This document shows positions 10,770-21,995 of a stretch of DNA of 64,000 nucleotides, one piece after another. Location: positions 6,828,252-6,892,251 of the forward strand of contig NC_067207.1 of the NCBI RefSeq assembly GCF_026262505.1, written 5' to 3'. The notes under the pieces were generated by a model that saw only the letters and a program-made list of their open reading frames with translations, did no database searches and was not told where the DNA came from. Position numbers and translations under genes: made by a program. This DNA is from Trichomonas vaginalis G3 (taxonomy: Eukaryota; Parabasalia; Trichomonadida; Trichomonadidae). Each line of letters begins with the position of its first letter. Position 1 is the stretch's first letter.

Positions 10770-11174
10770 TTAGTTAGACTTGATTTGCTTGCCCTCCTTG
10801 TCAACTGTGTAGTGGCAGTTACCGCAGTACTGGCGGCCATCCTTGTGCTTGGCAAGGAAGCAGCCCTTGCAGTGTGGGCACTCCTTACGCTGGGCTTCGA
10901 CAGAGCCATCCTTTCCGATCTTGAAGAGCTTAAGGATTTTCAGCTTCTCTTTCTTGCGCTGGTGTGGGACACGCTTCTTGGAGACGAAGTTCTTTTTCTT
11001 CCTCTTCTTCTTCTTGCCACCATCATCGACTTCGAATTCATCGAGGATGGCGTTCTCGAAGACGGCACCGGCAAGCTCAAGGCCTGTGAAAGCCTTGAGT
11101 TCCTCAAGTGTGAGGCCCTCTGGGACCTCAAGGGTGAGGAATTTACCACTGAGGCTACGAACGAAAACCTGCAT
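10770..11174 (-). CDS. Ubiquitin-like protein fused to ribosomal protein eS31 (S27a)
   Basis: 134 residues in two parts. Residues 1-53 are a shortened, divergent ubiquitin-like domain that keeps MQVFVRSLSGKFLTLEV and ends in the processing glycines DGG (51-53), but lacks about 23 residues of a normal 76-residue ubiquitin. Residues 54-134 are eS31: a lysine-rich stretch, then a zinc ribbon with C99, C102 (or C105), C117 and C120 (ECPHCKGC...YCGNC). eS31 belongs to the small ribosomal subunit; the fused domain is normally cut off after GG. Divergent ubiquitin-eS31 fusions are known in Giardia. An Inr (TCACTT, 11204-11209, minus strand) gives a 33-base leader. The coding sequence is GC-rich, as in the histones. 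Confidence 0.92.
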   Translation of the reverse strand: MQVFVRSLSGKFLTLEVPEGLTLEELKAFTGLELAGAVFENAILDEFEVDDGGKKKKRKKKNFVSKKRVPHQRKKEKLKILKLFKIGKDGSVEAQRKECPHCKGCFLAKHKDGRQYCGNCHYTVDKEGKQIKSN

Positions 11175-12332
11175 TGATAAAAAGGTTGGGCCACAGCGTC
11201 AGAAAGTGACACATGAAAAGAACAAGAATTATTTTTTATAAACAATAAGATATTTTATTATATTTTCAATTAACATATCGGATTTTAAGTAAATTGGCCT
11301 TAGAAAATTCTTGGATCCAATTCAATTGATGGAAGAATTTGATTTTTGTCACCCAACATCTATTTTTGATTCACCATTTGTGTAAATTTAGCAACCTTTG
11401 CATCTAATACGTAAAACTTCAATAATTAATCAATGTGTATCCATTAATGATAGTTCATCATTTGTGAGAATGCATATATGGTATAAATGTGTTCAGAAGC
11501 ATTCCTATAACATATAAAGAAAGAAAGATAGTATTCACAAATATCAGACTAAAATACTCAAAACTAGTGCAAATGAATTACATGAATGCCTAATATGATT
11601 AATAAAATAACATGTTTCTACAATAATGTATCAAATAATTGATAATTATCAACAGATCAAAATTTGAGATCCTCAAAGAGATTTATACTTGAAAAGAGGT
11701 AGATTAAGTCTTTGTGATCTTTATTATATGCTGAAATTCTTGAAATAGAAAGTGATAACCCTTATTGAAAATGTTTACAGCATCAATGAAGTGATAATCG
11801 TCAAACATCATTTGATCTATTGAATGGGATTGAACGATATTGAATTAGAAGGAAAATATATTACAAAGTAGATAGGCATTAGTTATGGGAATATGAAATC
11901 AAGAAATTGCAAGATTTCTCCAAATTTACATCCAAAAAGTGACAAATGTAATACAAAGGATTTCGGATTCATTATGTAAAGATCATGATTGCCAGTGGTC
12001 GATCAGATGTGGAACGAATAAATTGTGTACTAAGGATTGTGAGCTTACAAATACCATTCCAACAATGATGATGTCAAAATTTGTATTTTTTTACATTTTT
12101 GTATAGAAGGATACTATGCTAAACAAATCATATAGCACTCATGCAGTTTGAAAATTAGTAATATCTTATGGAGAGTTGACATTAGTTTGCATTCATGCGG
12201 TTCAAAATGATTTGAAATACATGAAAAATTTGCTTGATGAGGATGATGTATTGAATTTGATTAGTGTGAGCTAAATATTCGTAAAAATCATGGACTAATC
12301 ATGGGTTAAAAATTTGGATGTGTGGTTAATTG
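11175..12332. other. Intergenic, 1.1 kb, no gene recognised
   Basis: AT-rich, with many stops in all frames. It ends at the 9-bp target duplication of the outer mobile element (GGTTAATTG, 12324-12332). Confidence 0.5.
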
Positions 12333-12470
12333 GGTAAAAAAGGGGGTTGGCGTCCTAAGGCGTCCTAGTGTAAATTTCTCAAAATTGTGATATTTACATC
12401 ACATTTTTGAAAGGTTTATGGGCGTCCTAAGGGAAAATTGAATAGCTAGGGCGTCCCGAATTTTCATTCT
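12333..12470 (+). repeat. Left terminal repeat region of the outer element, four GGCGTCCY motifs
   Basis: GGCGTCCT occurs at 12349, 12359 and 12421 and GGCGTCCC at 12450, with short inverted stretches around TGTAAA between them. The right end mirrors this arrangement. Clustered motifs of this kind are candidate transposase-binding sites. Confidence 0.7.
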
Positions 12471-12926
12471 AAGATTTAAATATATTATATACTTAAGTAT
12501 AATACAAGCAATATAAAAATTAAATTTTTATTATGTTAACTTATAAGAAATTTTTTTGAATTATCGTTGATTTATTGTAATCTTTCCAGGCTATACTTTT
12601 GAAATCAACTTTACCTGTCATACGCATTAATGTAGTAGATGTCTAGGTGTAGCTATTATATCCCAGCAACATTGGTATTTTATCATTGTAAGATATCAAA
12701 ATGAAGCGTTTTTTCAGATATAATTTTTCGTAAATTTTTCAAAAATAAGATGGTAAAAAAGCCTCGACTTGCTCGAAAAATAACAATTTTTTTACTTGTA
12801 AAAATAACCCTTTTACAGCATGGGCAGCTATTCAATCACTATTTCTTTTTCTAAAAGTATATTTTTCAAAAAAAATTAAGATCAAATTCGACAATTTCTT
12901 GATGAAAGCAAAAATATTACACATAC

Positions 12927-13873
12927 TGTTGCATGCTAAGATCAGTCATAATGTAAACCTCTCAATTTTATTGTCGTGGGAAGTATCTCAATTCCTTCAA
13001 AAAAATTGAAAAACTATTTAATTTTAAAAATATAATACTTTTAATTAGTTAATTAATTGGAGATATTTTTAAAAAATCACTTTTGATAATACTTTTGAGA
13101 ACTTTAATTAAAAAAATATATTCAAAAATATCCAGGATATCAAGAGGGAATTGTTCCTTATGAGGTATATAGTTATGATGTATACCTCATAAGGAACAAT
13201 TCCCTCCTTAAAATGAGAAAACTTGTTCGAAATTGTTTATCATTTCGAACAAGTTTTCTCGTTTTTAATAAGAAACTAAAGGATATGAGGCACTGATTAT
13301 ATATTAGTGCCTCACAGCCTTTAGTTTCTAATAGATAGCTGGGAAACTTTCTCCAAATGATAAGTTATTCAGAGAAAGTTTCCCAGCTATCAAGAGGGAA
13401 TTGTTCCTTATGAGGTATATAGTTATGATGTATACCTCATAAGGAACAATTCCCTCCTTAAAATCGTAGACATTTTTATGCTTATTAATCAACCATTCAA
13501 AATCATATTCCTCTGAAAAGTTATTTTATTAAAAATTTAGAATTTTAATAAATATAGAGTTTGAATTTCATACAATACCTATATATTTTCAATAATGGAA
13601 TTTGAAAACCAATCTCAAAAGTTCTCAGAAAACCTTTTTTTCATTAATTTTAAGAAATCTGAGTATTAAATTAAGTGATAAATTCGTTTGACACTACTTT
13701 AATTTTTAAATTCAAAAAATTATATGTGCTTCTTAAAATGACTCAAAAAATTTATTATAAAATAATATATAATATTAAAAATCCCACAACATTTTTTTAC
13801 TTTACATAATCGTACTTCCTCGACGATTAATTTCCACTCAATTTCTATCGTTGACCGAACTTAGCATGCAACA
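12927..13873 (+). mobile_element. Non-autonomous DNA element with TGTTGC ends, 4-bp duplications and a hairpin block, copy A
   Basis: Terminal inverted repeats are TGTTGCATGCTAAG and its complement, flanked by direct ATAC (12923-12926 and 13874-13877). Ends of the form TGTNR with a 4-bp duplication are those described for Ginger-type DNA transposons; this is the nearest family I can name and is tentative. There is no long open frame. Positions 13144-13456 carry five hairpins in a row (listed separately). Copy B at 23207-24158 is almost identical, with differences mainly of short A/T indels near the right end and one substitution near 13481, so the family has moved recently. Confidence 0.8.
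13144..13456. repeat. Array of five hairpins inside copy A
   Basis: H1: 26-bp perfect stem, 13144-13169 with 13181-13206, 11-base loop. H2: 19-bp perfect stem, 13215-13233 with 13242-13260. H3: 12-bp plus 8-bp stems, 13271-13329, with a 4x4 internal loop. H4: 19-bp perfect stem, 13335-13353 with 13372-13390. H5: an exact repeat of H1 at 13394-13456. H1 and H5 share flanks (TATCAA before, CTTAAAAT after), so they are also a direct repeat enclosing H2-H4. Confidence 0.9.
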
Positions 13874-14056
13874 ATACTTCTAGATGCATGGGATAAAATA
13901 TGCAATTATTCAATCAATTTGCATGATTTGAAAAAAAATCTAAATTTGATAAAAATGTAGAATTTTTTATTTTTAACTTGAGATTCGATTTTTTTGATCC
14001 AATTTGTGAATTTTTTTTGATCGGAATTTCAATTAATTTGTTGATCAAAAATGACC

Positions 14057-15164
14057 TCACAATGTTTGATCATAAGTGAAGTCATCTTCATGGGTATTTA
14101 GAAATTCCAAGAGAAATTGCTTATTTCTCGCAGATGTAATATCTGAGAAGATCGAATTTAAATATTCATAGAAACCCAAATCATTCTCCGGTTCGAATAA
14201 TTCATCTGTTGCTTTTTCTGTTTTTTCTATGAATTTTAATAATTTGATTAATAAATCTTCATCAGGAAGAATTATTGCTGCATTTGTGATAAAATTCCAT
14301 ATTGAGGTAATATGGCAATAATTACATTTATAAAATGTAATTTTATCCAAAATTTTTTGGCAAATTCGCATAATAGCATTAATATTTGAAGCTGAGATTA
14401 AACCTGTGATTACTTCTGTAACTTTTGGAAAATCATCGCAATTTAATATCTCTTTATATTGAATTGAGAAATAAAAAAAAATCAAATGGATTCATTTCTT
14501 CAATTTCAAGGAGATTGTAAAAATTGATAGAAGTGTTATTGCAACAAATTGTATTTGCAGCAAAAAATATCATTTGCTCGATTCCATTTTTGGAATAAAT
14601 TTGCTGGAACAATGTTGAATTAAAACAGTTGCTTAATTTTTCTTCATTGTTTTCATAAAAAAGTAACAAGTTTGCAACTGAAATTTCAAAATTTTGATAA
14701 TTGCCAGTTATTTCAGTAAATATATATATTTGCTTTTCTTCATCTAAAAATGGCAAATATTGATTTGCAATATTAACTAAAGTTTGGGATAAATTGTTCC
14801 AGTTTGATTTTACAATTTGTGAGCACATTATGTAATATGTAAATTTATCCGCTTTGTAGGAATTTAAAATTGTTTGTTGTTCTGTTTCAGTTAAATTACT
14901 GAATTTTTCAAGATTAATATTGTGATAAAAAATAGAATCCTTGAAACATTCTGATATCTTTTCAATGTTTAAAACGGATGCTAAAAAATGTAAAAGAACT
15001 TCATCAGTCACTGTGATTTTTTTGAAAAATTTATCCCAATTCAAGCATCCAATTGATCTTTCTGTCATTGTACTTATGCATTGATAAAGTTGATTTAATG
15101 AATCCGAAGAATAATCATTATGCTTGACTAGTTGAGTTAGTTGATACAGACTGTCGTCAGCCAT
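14057..15164 (-). pseudogene. ARM/HEAT-like protein gene with one homopolymer frame break
   Basis: The first frame (15164 to 14454) encodes 236 residues from MADDSLYQLTQLVKH and the second (to 14057) the remaining 130 or so, ending in DDFTYDQTL. They are joined at a run of nine A (14473-14481, plus strand); with eight A the frame would be continuous, giving about 370 residues of leucine-rich helices like the ARM-like proteins at 8939 and 50833. The gene may be truly broken, or the run may be miscounted. An Inr (TCATTT, minus strand, A+1 at 15175) gives a 10-base leader. It lies inside the outer MULE-like element, so it may be captured host sequence. Confidence 0.65.
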
Positions 15165-15213
15165 TTTAAAAAAATGAATAAAATTGTATAGTAAATTATA
15201 TTTGTGAAATTTG

Positions 15214-15278
15214 TGACGCTACATTCAATCTAAGACCAATATCTCAAAGAATTCCTCATTTAAGTATTACTTTTCATT
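15214..15278 (+). repeat. 65-bp direct repeat, first copy
   Basis: Identical over 65 bp to 15381-15445, with 102 bp between. Both copies begin TGACGCTACATTC and end ACTTTTCATT. They lie between the ARM-like gene and the transposase, so they form a duplicated piece of the intergenic region, possibly promoter. Confidence 0.9.
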
Positions 15279-15380
15279 GTTTTTTAAAAAATATCTTTGC
15301 TTATTTGTTCACTTTTTTGACATTTATTATATGCTTTTTATCATATTTCCGATGATATGAATATATATTCTATATAAGAA

Positions 15381-15445
15381 TGACGCTACATTCAATCTAA
15401 GACCAATATCTCAAAGAATTCCTCATTTAAGTATTACTTTTCATT
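15381..15445 (+). repeat. 65-bp direct repeat, second copy
   Basis: Second copy of the repeat at 15214. It ends 53 bp before the transposase ATG, so the transposase promoter lies in or next to it. Confidence 0.9.
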
Positions 15446-15498
15446 TTTGATTCAATTTTCGAACGGTTTTCGTAAATTTTGCATCATTTCATTTTTTA

Positions 15499-17748
15499 AT
15501 GGGAAAATCATCTATATTTAATCAAAAAAGAGCAAACTTTACAGACGAAAATAAAATATTTATCAGGGAACAATCTGATAAATACCAAAAATCAACATCG
15601 AGAGATGAAAAAACGAATATAATCAAACAAGTTCTTCAATATTTTAATATTAAATACGCCGAAAATGAATCTAAAGCTGTCAGAAGATATTTTAGTTATA
15701 TTGCAGTTAAAAATATTCCCGCAGTTACTGGAAAATATCCTGATACAATTGTTCGCAAAGATATGCTTTATTCGCATGATCATACAAATATTATTAATTC
15801 AAATAATATTGAACGTTACTACCGTTGCATCGATCATTCTTGTCAAGCACGTTATTTAGTTAAAATTGAGAACAGTTCAGTTTCCGAAGATTTACAAAAG
15901 GAACATATACCCGAATGCAGACAATTTAAAAAGTTACAAAATGAAAAAAGTGATCTTCATAAATCAATGACTCTGACAGAAATATACAATAAGGCAATGG
16001 CAAAATTTTCTGAAGACAACGGCACTTTTCAGCAGATTAAAAAATTTATGACAGAACTTGCTGTTGGTACTGATGAAAACCCATTAATTAAAGATTCATT
16101 GGTCAGGGAAGTTTATAATAAGTCCAGAAAATTTTCTGTTGGAGAAAAAATTACAGACGATGAAATTGCTAATTTTTGTTTAATAAATGGCGAGCAGTTT
16201 TTCATTGGCCATGATTTTCAAGCAAATTGTGAGACGATGTTTTTTGGTTTTGAGAAGGCAATTCAATTTGCAAAAGAAGCCACATATTTATTTTGCGATG
16301 GAACTTTTAAAATTACACCAAAACATTTTCAAAAAGGACAGATGCTAACAATTATGATTTGTGAACCTTCAACAAATCAATATCTACCACTTTTATTTAT
16401 ATTCATGAAAAACCGCACATTTGAATCTTATAAGAAGGCATTTGAATATATTTTTACTGTCAAGGGTATTCAATTTTCAAAGCTAATTCAAATTCATTGT
16501 GATTTTGAAAAGGGAATGATAGAGGCACTTCAACAAATTTTCCCTAAAGTCCGTATAATTGGATGCCTATTTCATTTCAAACAAGCATTACACAGGAAAC
16601 TTGTAGCACTTTATACAAAAAATTTCAATACTTTACAAAATTATTTATTTAAGCTATATTCTATTACTCCATTCATGTCTCATGAAGAATTTGTACTTAC
16701 AATGCATATAATTAATCAAAATAAAGTTGATTCGATCAAAGATTATATTGATTATTTCAACAAAGTTTGGTTGCCGCACTACAATTTAATATCTCAATAT
16801 AATAATGCAACTGCAATATTCACTAATGATTGCCTCGAGAGTATGCATTCAGAATTTTCTTCGTTAAAACATCCAAACATTTATGAAGCTATTAAGAAGA
16901 TATCTCAAATCCAATTAGATAAATATAACGCCATCAAAAATAACCAGAAGATCGAGCGCCATATAAAAACCGTTATCACTGATAGCTACAAAAATTATAT
17001 TCTTGACTGCTTTCAAAAAGAACTTGAGAAAACAATTTTTTCTATCAAACAATACAACGTAAGTGATCTTTCTTTGGCTCAGAACGAGATTTCTCCTATA
17101 TTCCATAGAATCGGTTCATTGTTCGAAAATATTCCAGTTCATGATGCAGATATACTCAAATCGATCGATCTAACAGATAAAGATACAATGATCACTAAGT
17201 TTATTAATGAAAAAAGAGAAAAAATTATGGCATTATTTAATGAAACATTAATCATCCCGATTTTAATTCATCCACTCCAATTCAAACTAATTTTGAGCAA
17301 GCCGATACAAATCAAGGTTCAGATGCTCCAATTCGCTCCGAAAATTCAAATATTGCAGACTCTACAGATTTAGAACCAGAAAATCAAAACCATCCTTCTA
17401 CAAATCAAATGTCTAGTAATCTAGAACATAAGCTGGACCTTCTTGATCATATTGAAAAACAATTATCGAAAATGCGCTCGTTATTGGGAATTCTTCCTAC
17501 TACAAATGCTATTGTTGGGCCGTCAAAACAAGTTTCAGTTAATAGCAAGCAAAATTCTGAAAAAAAATAAGAAAAAATCTTCCATAACAACAAAATCAAA
17601 CAATAAAAAACAAAATTCATCCGACAATCCTCCTAAACGTAAAGCTCCTATTTCGGAAAGGATTCTCAGCGATAATAACTTATATTTTCAAGTTCATCGA
17701 AAGAGATCGAAAAGCAAACGTTCCACATCTACAGAGAAAAAGAATTGA
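15499..17748 (+). CDS. MULE-type transposase, frame broken near the C-terminus
   Basis: Open to 17373 (624 codons). N-terminal zinc motif C110-x4-C115-x20-H136-x3-C140 (FLYWCH/WRKY-like). DDE core: D267 (LFCDGTF), D335 (IHCDFEKG), CxxH at 356-359 (GCLFHF) and E447 (DCLESMHS), the order expected of MULE transposases. Near 17255 the reading shifts: another frame continues naturally (NSSTPIQTNFEQ... MSSNLEHKLDLLDHIEKQL) to 17571, and after a run of eight A (17561-17568) a third frame gives a basic tail (PPKRKAP, HRKRSKSKRS) ending at 17748. The catalytic part is whole; only the tail is affected. An Inr (TCATTT, A+1 at 15491) gives an 8-base leader, so the gene uses host-type promoter grammar. 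Confidence 0.85.
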
Positions 17749-18281
17749 TATATGAAGTCTAATTCCTTTTATAACTACTATATTTTTATTCTTATGACTA
17801 AAAAATAATATATTATTTAACAATTTTCAAAAGGTAGTCTCACGAGAAAACTGACGGTAAAAATTCGATGAAACCAGGTGCATTGTATAGTACACATATG
17901 TGGTAAATAAATGTCGATTAGCTTTGTAAAAAATATCCCACAGTTTTTGAGATCTTGAAAACGGCCATTCAAAAAGTCGAAAATTTTTCCGAGATGTTAA
18001 TGGGCAAGACAGTTTTTCGACAAATAAATCGTAAACATGGGAATTAAAATAAGGCGTTATATTACATATATGGTAAAGGATATGGATGTGAAGAGCGTTA
18101 GTAGAATGGAAAGACTTTGAAATTTTAAAAAATTTATCTGGACTAAAAAATTATTTGATTTTAAAAAACATATTATATATCAATTGCTATATAGAACTAT
18201 CATAACAGATTTTGGAAAAGCCGCAAATCCCCAAGCTGGAGAATTCATTAAATACTAATTATTCAGCTTTTTATGGGAAAG

Positions 18282-18347
18282 GAAGGTAGTGTAGTGATTG
18301 GGAACACTATGTTCTTTTTGAATCTAAAAGGCAACTGTTCAAATCAT
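18282..18347 (+). other. tRNA-like fragment, not a convincing tRNA gene
   Basis: GTGT...ACAC forms a D-arm-like hairpin within an A-box-like stretch (TAGTGTAGTGATTGG), and GTTCAAATC resembles a B box. The acceptor and T stems do not pair well. A related stretch in opposite orientation lies at 29131-29200 near the other end of the same element. Confidence 0.25.
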
Positions 18348-19529
18348 AACATCTTTGTTTTTTTTTCTTATTCTGCCATTATTGTTTTTCCTTGTTATGA
18401 TTCAAATTAAAAATATTTTAGTAAAGGTATTTTGGACATCATTTTTTCACATTGTCTCAATGCAAATGTTTGAAAATTTTGTAGGCAATATGACAACTCT
18501 TTCAACATTTGTTCTCTTTTATTAACTCAAACAGATTTAGGATCTAATTTCATGCCTTCGAAGACATTTAAACCATCTTCAACATAATTTATTGACAAAT
18601 TGATAACAATTACTCATGAATGTCGTAGATTTAATATCCTGTCACTCAGCAACAAATTCGGGTTCAATAACAAAGCTCAGTAAAAACTTTACAGAAATTC
18701 TCCAATTTATTTTAGTGTCTTTTTGCGTCATTACGGCTGCATTTTCTTCTGCATCTGAACGCTGTGTTGGAAGAAGACGAAATACAGAAACTTTCACAAG
18801 TAATCAGATTTTCTTGTCTTTCATGTTAAAATGCTTCATCTCGCTAGGTATACGTCATTTATTGGATGGATTGTTAGCTTTGTGTCCAAATAGCAAAAAA
18901 AAGGTATTAATTTAAATTTCGCATTTTGCATAAGTATACGCTTTAATTTATATCAAAACAGATTTAGATAGCTTAAAACAATATAGTTTACTCATAAATA
19001 CATCTTGATAATTCACTTCTTCAATTTTCATAATCTTATATCCTGACCTATATCCTCTTATAAACCATATTTCTACTGAGATCTTCTTAAAGCATCTTTT
19101 TATCCCTATCTACGCCTCGAAACCCTATTTTTTCCGGCGGAATATGAATCTTCGGGTCTCGCTGATTCGATTTCTGCAGTCAGATCGTAAAAATACCACT
19201 ACATAGCCTGATAATCTCAATTTAAGTTCCTTAATTTTTTGAAAAAAAAATTAAAACTCCCTTATCAAACATCATGCTCATTTTTACGAATTTCATTTTT
19301 CCTTTAAGTTTAAAATATACGTTTTAGCATGTTTATAATACATTTTCAATTTACATTTACATTTTTATTTTTGAATTGTTTATTTATATTTCCGTTTGAA
19401 CAATAATATTTATTGAAAATTGTGAGAGAAACGGATATAATAAAAAACACCATACAACAAAATTCACTTTTTTTCATACTTACGCGGATCACTCCTTTTC
19501 GGCCCAATATGCCGGAAATGATAAAACTC

Positions 19530-21995
19530 TCAGATCTAGTTGCTAAGATCTAAACTCTCGACTCTCAAATCTACTTCCTCAGATCTTGTTGCTAAGATCT
19601 AAACTCTCGACTCTCAAATCTATTTCCTCAGATCTTGTTGCTAAGATCTACTTCCTCAGATCTTGTTGCTAAGATCTACTTCCTCAGATCTTGTTGCTAA
19701 GATCTAAACTCTCGACTCTCAAATCTACTTCCTCAGATCTTGTTGCTAAGATCTAAACTCTCGACTCTCAAATCTACTTCCTCAAATCTTGTTGCTAAGA
19801 TCTAAACTCTCGACTCTCAAATCTACTTCCTCAGATCTTGTTGCTAAGATCTAAACTCTCGACTCTCAAATCTACTTCCTCAGATCTTGTTGCTAAGATC
19901 TACTTCCTCAGATCTTGTTGCTAAGATCTAAACTCTCGACTCTCAAATCTATTCCTCAGATCTTGTTGCTAAGATCTACTTCCTCAGATCTTGTTGCTAA
20001 GATCTACTTCCTCAGATCTTGTTGCTAAGATCTACTTCCTCAGATCTTGTTGCTAAGATCTAAACTCTCGACTCTCAAATCTACTTCCTCAGATCTTGTT
20101 GCTAAGATCTAAACTCTCGACTCTCAAATCTACTTCCTCAGATCTTGTTGCTAAGATCTACTTCCTCAGATCTTGTTGCTAAGATCTAAACTCTCGACTC
20201 TCAAATCTACTTCCTCAGATCTTGTTGCTAAGATCTACTTCCTCAGATCTTGTTGCTAAGATCTAAACTCTCGACTCTCAAATCTACTTCCTCAGATCTT
20301 GTTGCTAAGATCCAAACTCTCGACTCTCAAATCTACTTCCTCAGATCTTGTTGCTAAGATCTACTTCCTCAGATCTTGTTGCTAAGATCTACTTCCTCAG
20401 ATCTTGTTGCTAAGATCCAAACTCTCGACTCTCAAATCTATTTCTCAGATCTTGTTGCTAAGATCTACTTCCTCAGATCTTGTTGCTAAGATCTACTTCC
20501 TCAGATCTTGTTGCTAAGATCTACTTCCTCAGATCTTGTTGCTAAGATCTACTTCCTCAGATCTTGTTGCTAAGATCTACTTCCTCAGATCTTGTTGCTA
20601 AGATCTAAACTCTCGACTCTCAAATCTACTTCCTCAGATCTTGTTGCTAAGATCTACTTCCTCAGATCTTGTTGCTAAGATCTAAACTCTCGACTCTCAA
20701 ATCTACTTCCTCAGATCTTGTTGCTAAGATCTACTTCCTCAGATCTTGTTGCTAAGATCTAAACTCTCGACTCTCAAATCTACTTCCTCAGATCTTGTTG
20801 CTAAGATCCAAACTCTCGACTCTCAAATCTACTTCCTCAGATCTTGTTGCTAAGATCTACTTCCTCAGATCTTGCTAAGATCTACTTCCTCAGATCTTGT
20901 TGCTAAGATCTACTTCCTCAGATCTTGTTGCTAAGATCCAAACTCTCGACTCTCAAATCTATTTCCTCAGATCTTGTTGCTAAGATCTACTTCCTCAGAT
21001 CTTGTTGCTAAGATCTACTTCCTCAGATCTTGTTGCTAAGATCTACTTCCTCAGATCTTGTTGCTAAGATCCAAACTCTCGACTCTCAAATCTACTTCCT
21101 CAGATCTTGTTGCTAAGATCTAAACTCTCGACTCTCAAATCTACTTCCTCAGATCTTGTTGCTAAGATCTAAACTCTCGACTCTCAAATCTACTTCCTCA
21201 GATCTTGTTGCTAAGATCTACTTCCTCAGATCTTGTTGCTAAGATCCAAACTCTCGACTCTCAAATCTATTTCCTCAGATCTTGTTGCTAAGATCTACTT
21301 CCTCAGATCTTGTTGCTAAGATCTACTTCCTCAGATCTTGTTGCTAAGATCCAAACTCTCGACTCTCAAATCTATTTCCTCAGATCTTGTTGCTAAGATC
21401 CAAACTCTCGACTCTCAAATCTATTTCCTCAGATCTTGTTGCTAAGATCTAAACTCTCGACTCTCAAATCCACTTCCTCAGATCTTGTAGCTAAGATCTA
21501 AACTCTCGACTCTCAAATCTACTTCCTCAGATCTTGTTGCTAAGATCTAAACTCTCGACTCTCAAATCTACTTCCTCAGATCTTGTTGCTAAGATCTACT
21601 TCTCAGATCTTGTTGCTAAGATCTACTTCCTCAGATCTTGTTGCTAAGATCTACTTCCTCAGATCTTGTTGCTAAGATCTACTTCCTCAGATCTTTGTTG
21701 CTAAGATCTAAACTCTCGACTCTCAAATCTACTTCCTCAGATCTTGTTGCTAAGATCTACTTCCTCAGATCTTGTTGCTAAGATCTAAACTCTCGACTCT
21801 CAAATCTACTTCCTCAGATCTTGTTGCTAAGATCTACTTCCTCAGATCTTGTTGCTAAGATCTAAACTCTCGACTCTCAAATCTACTTCCTCAGATCTTG
21901 TTGCTAAGATCTACTTCCTCAGATCTTGTTGCTAAGATCTACTTCCTCAGATCTTGTTGCTAAGATCTACTTCCTCAGATCTTGTTGCTAAGATC
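19530..21995 (+). repeat. Two-module tandem array (28-bp A and 21-bp B modules)
   Basis: Module A reads TACTTCCTCAGATCTTG then TTGCTAAGATC; module B reads TAAACTCTCGACTCTCAAATC. By eye there are about 30 B and about 65 A modules. B never follows B; one to six A modules lie between successive B modules. A contains the inverted repeat AGATCTT-GTTGCT-AAGATCT, so each A can form a hairpin. Variants (TCCAAA in place of TCTAAA, missing single bases) are scattered and could mark duplicated blocks. Confidence 0.95.

Noticed and set aside
10785-11241. Two frames of about 130 codons on the plus strand over eS31
   Set aside because: Shadows of the GC-rich eS31 gene; no domain, wrong strand.
13144-13456. 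CRISPR-like array
   Set aside because: Repeats are hairpins of different sequence, with no regular repeat-spacer pattern, and the genome is eukaryotic.
18278-18352. Functional tRNA-Lys gene
   Set aside because: The loop has TTT at the anticodon place, but acceptor and T stems do not pair.
18616-18915. 99-codon plus-strand frame
   Set aside because: No family features. The minus strand shows broken coding-like words (for example RLLPTQRSDAEEN) that could be an old transposase remnant, but too weak to call.
19530-21995. Centromere or telomere satellite
   Set aside because: The array is confined to the arms of one foldback element with a mirror partner, so the element explains it.
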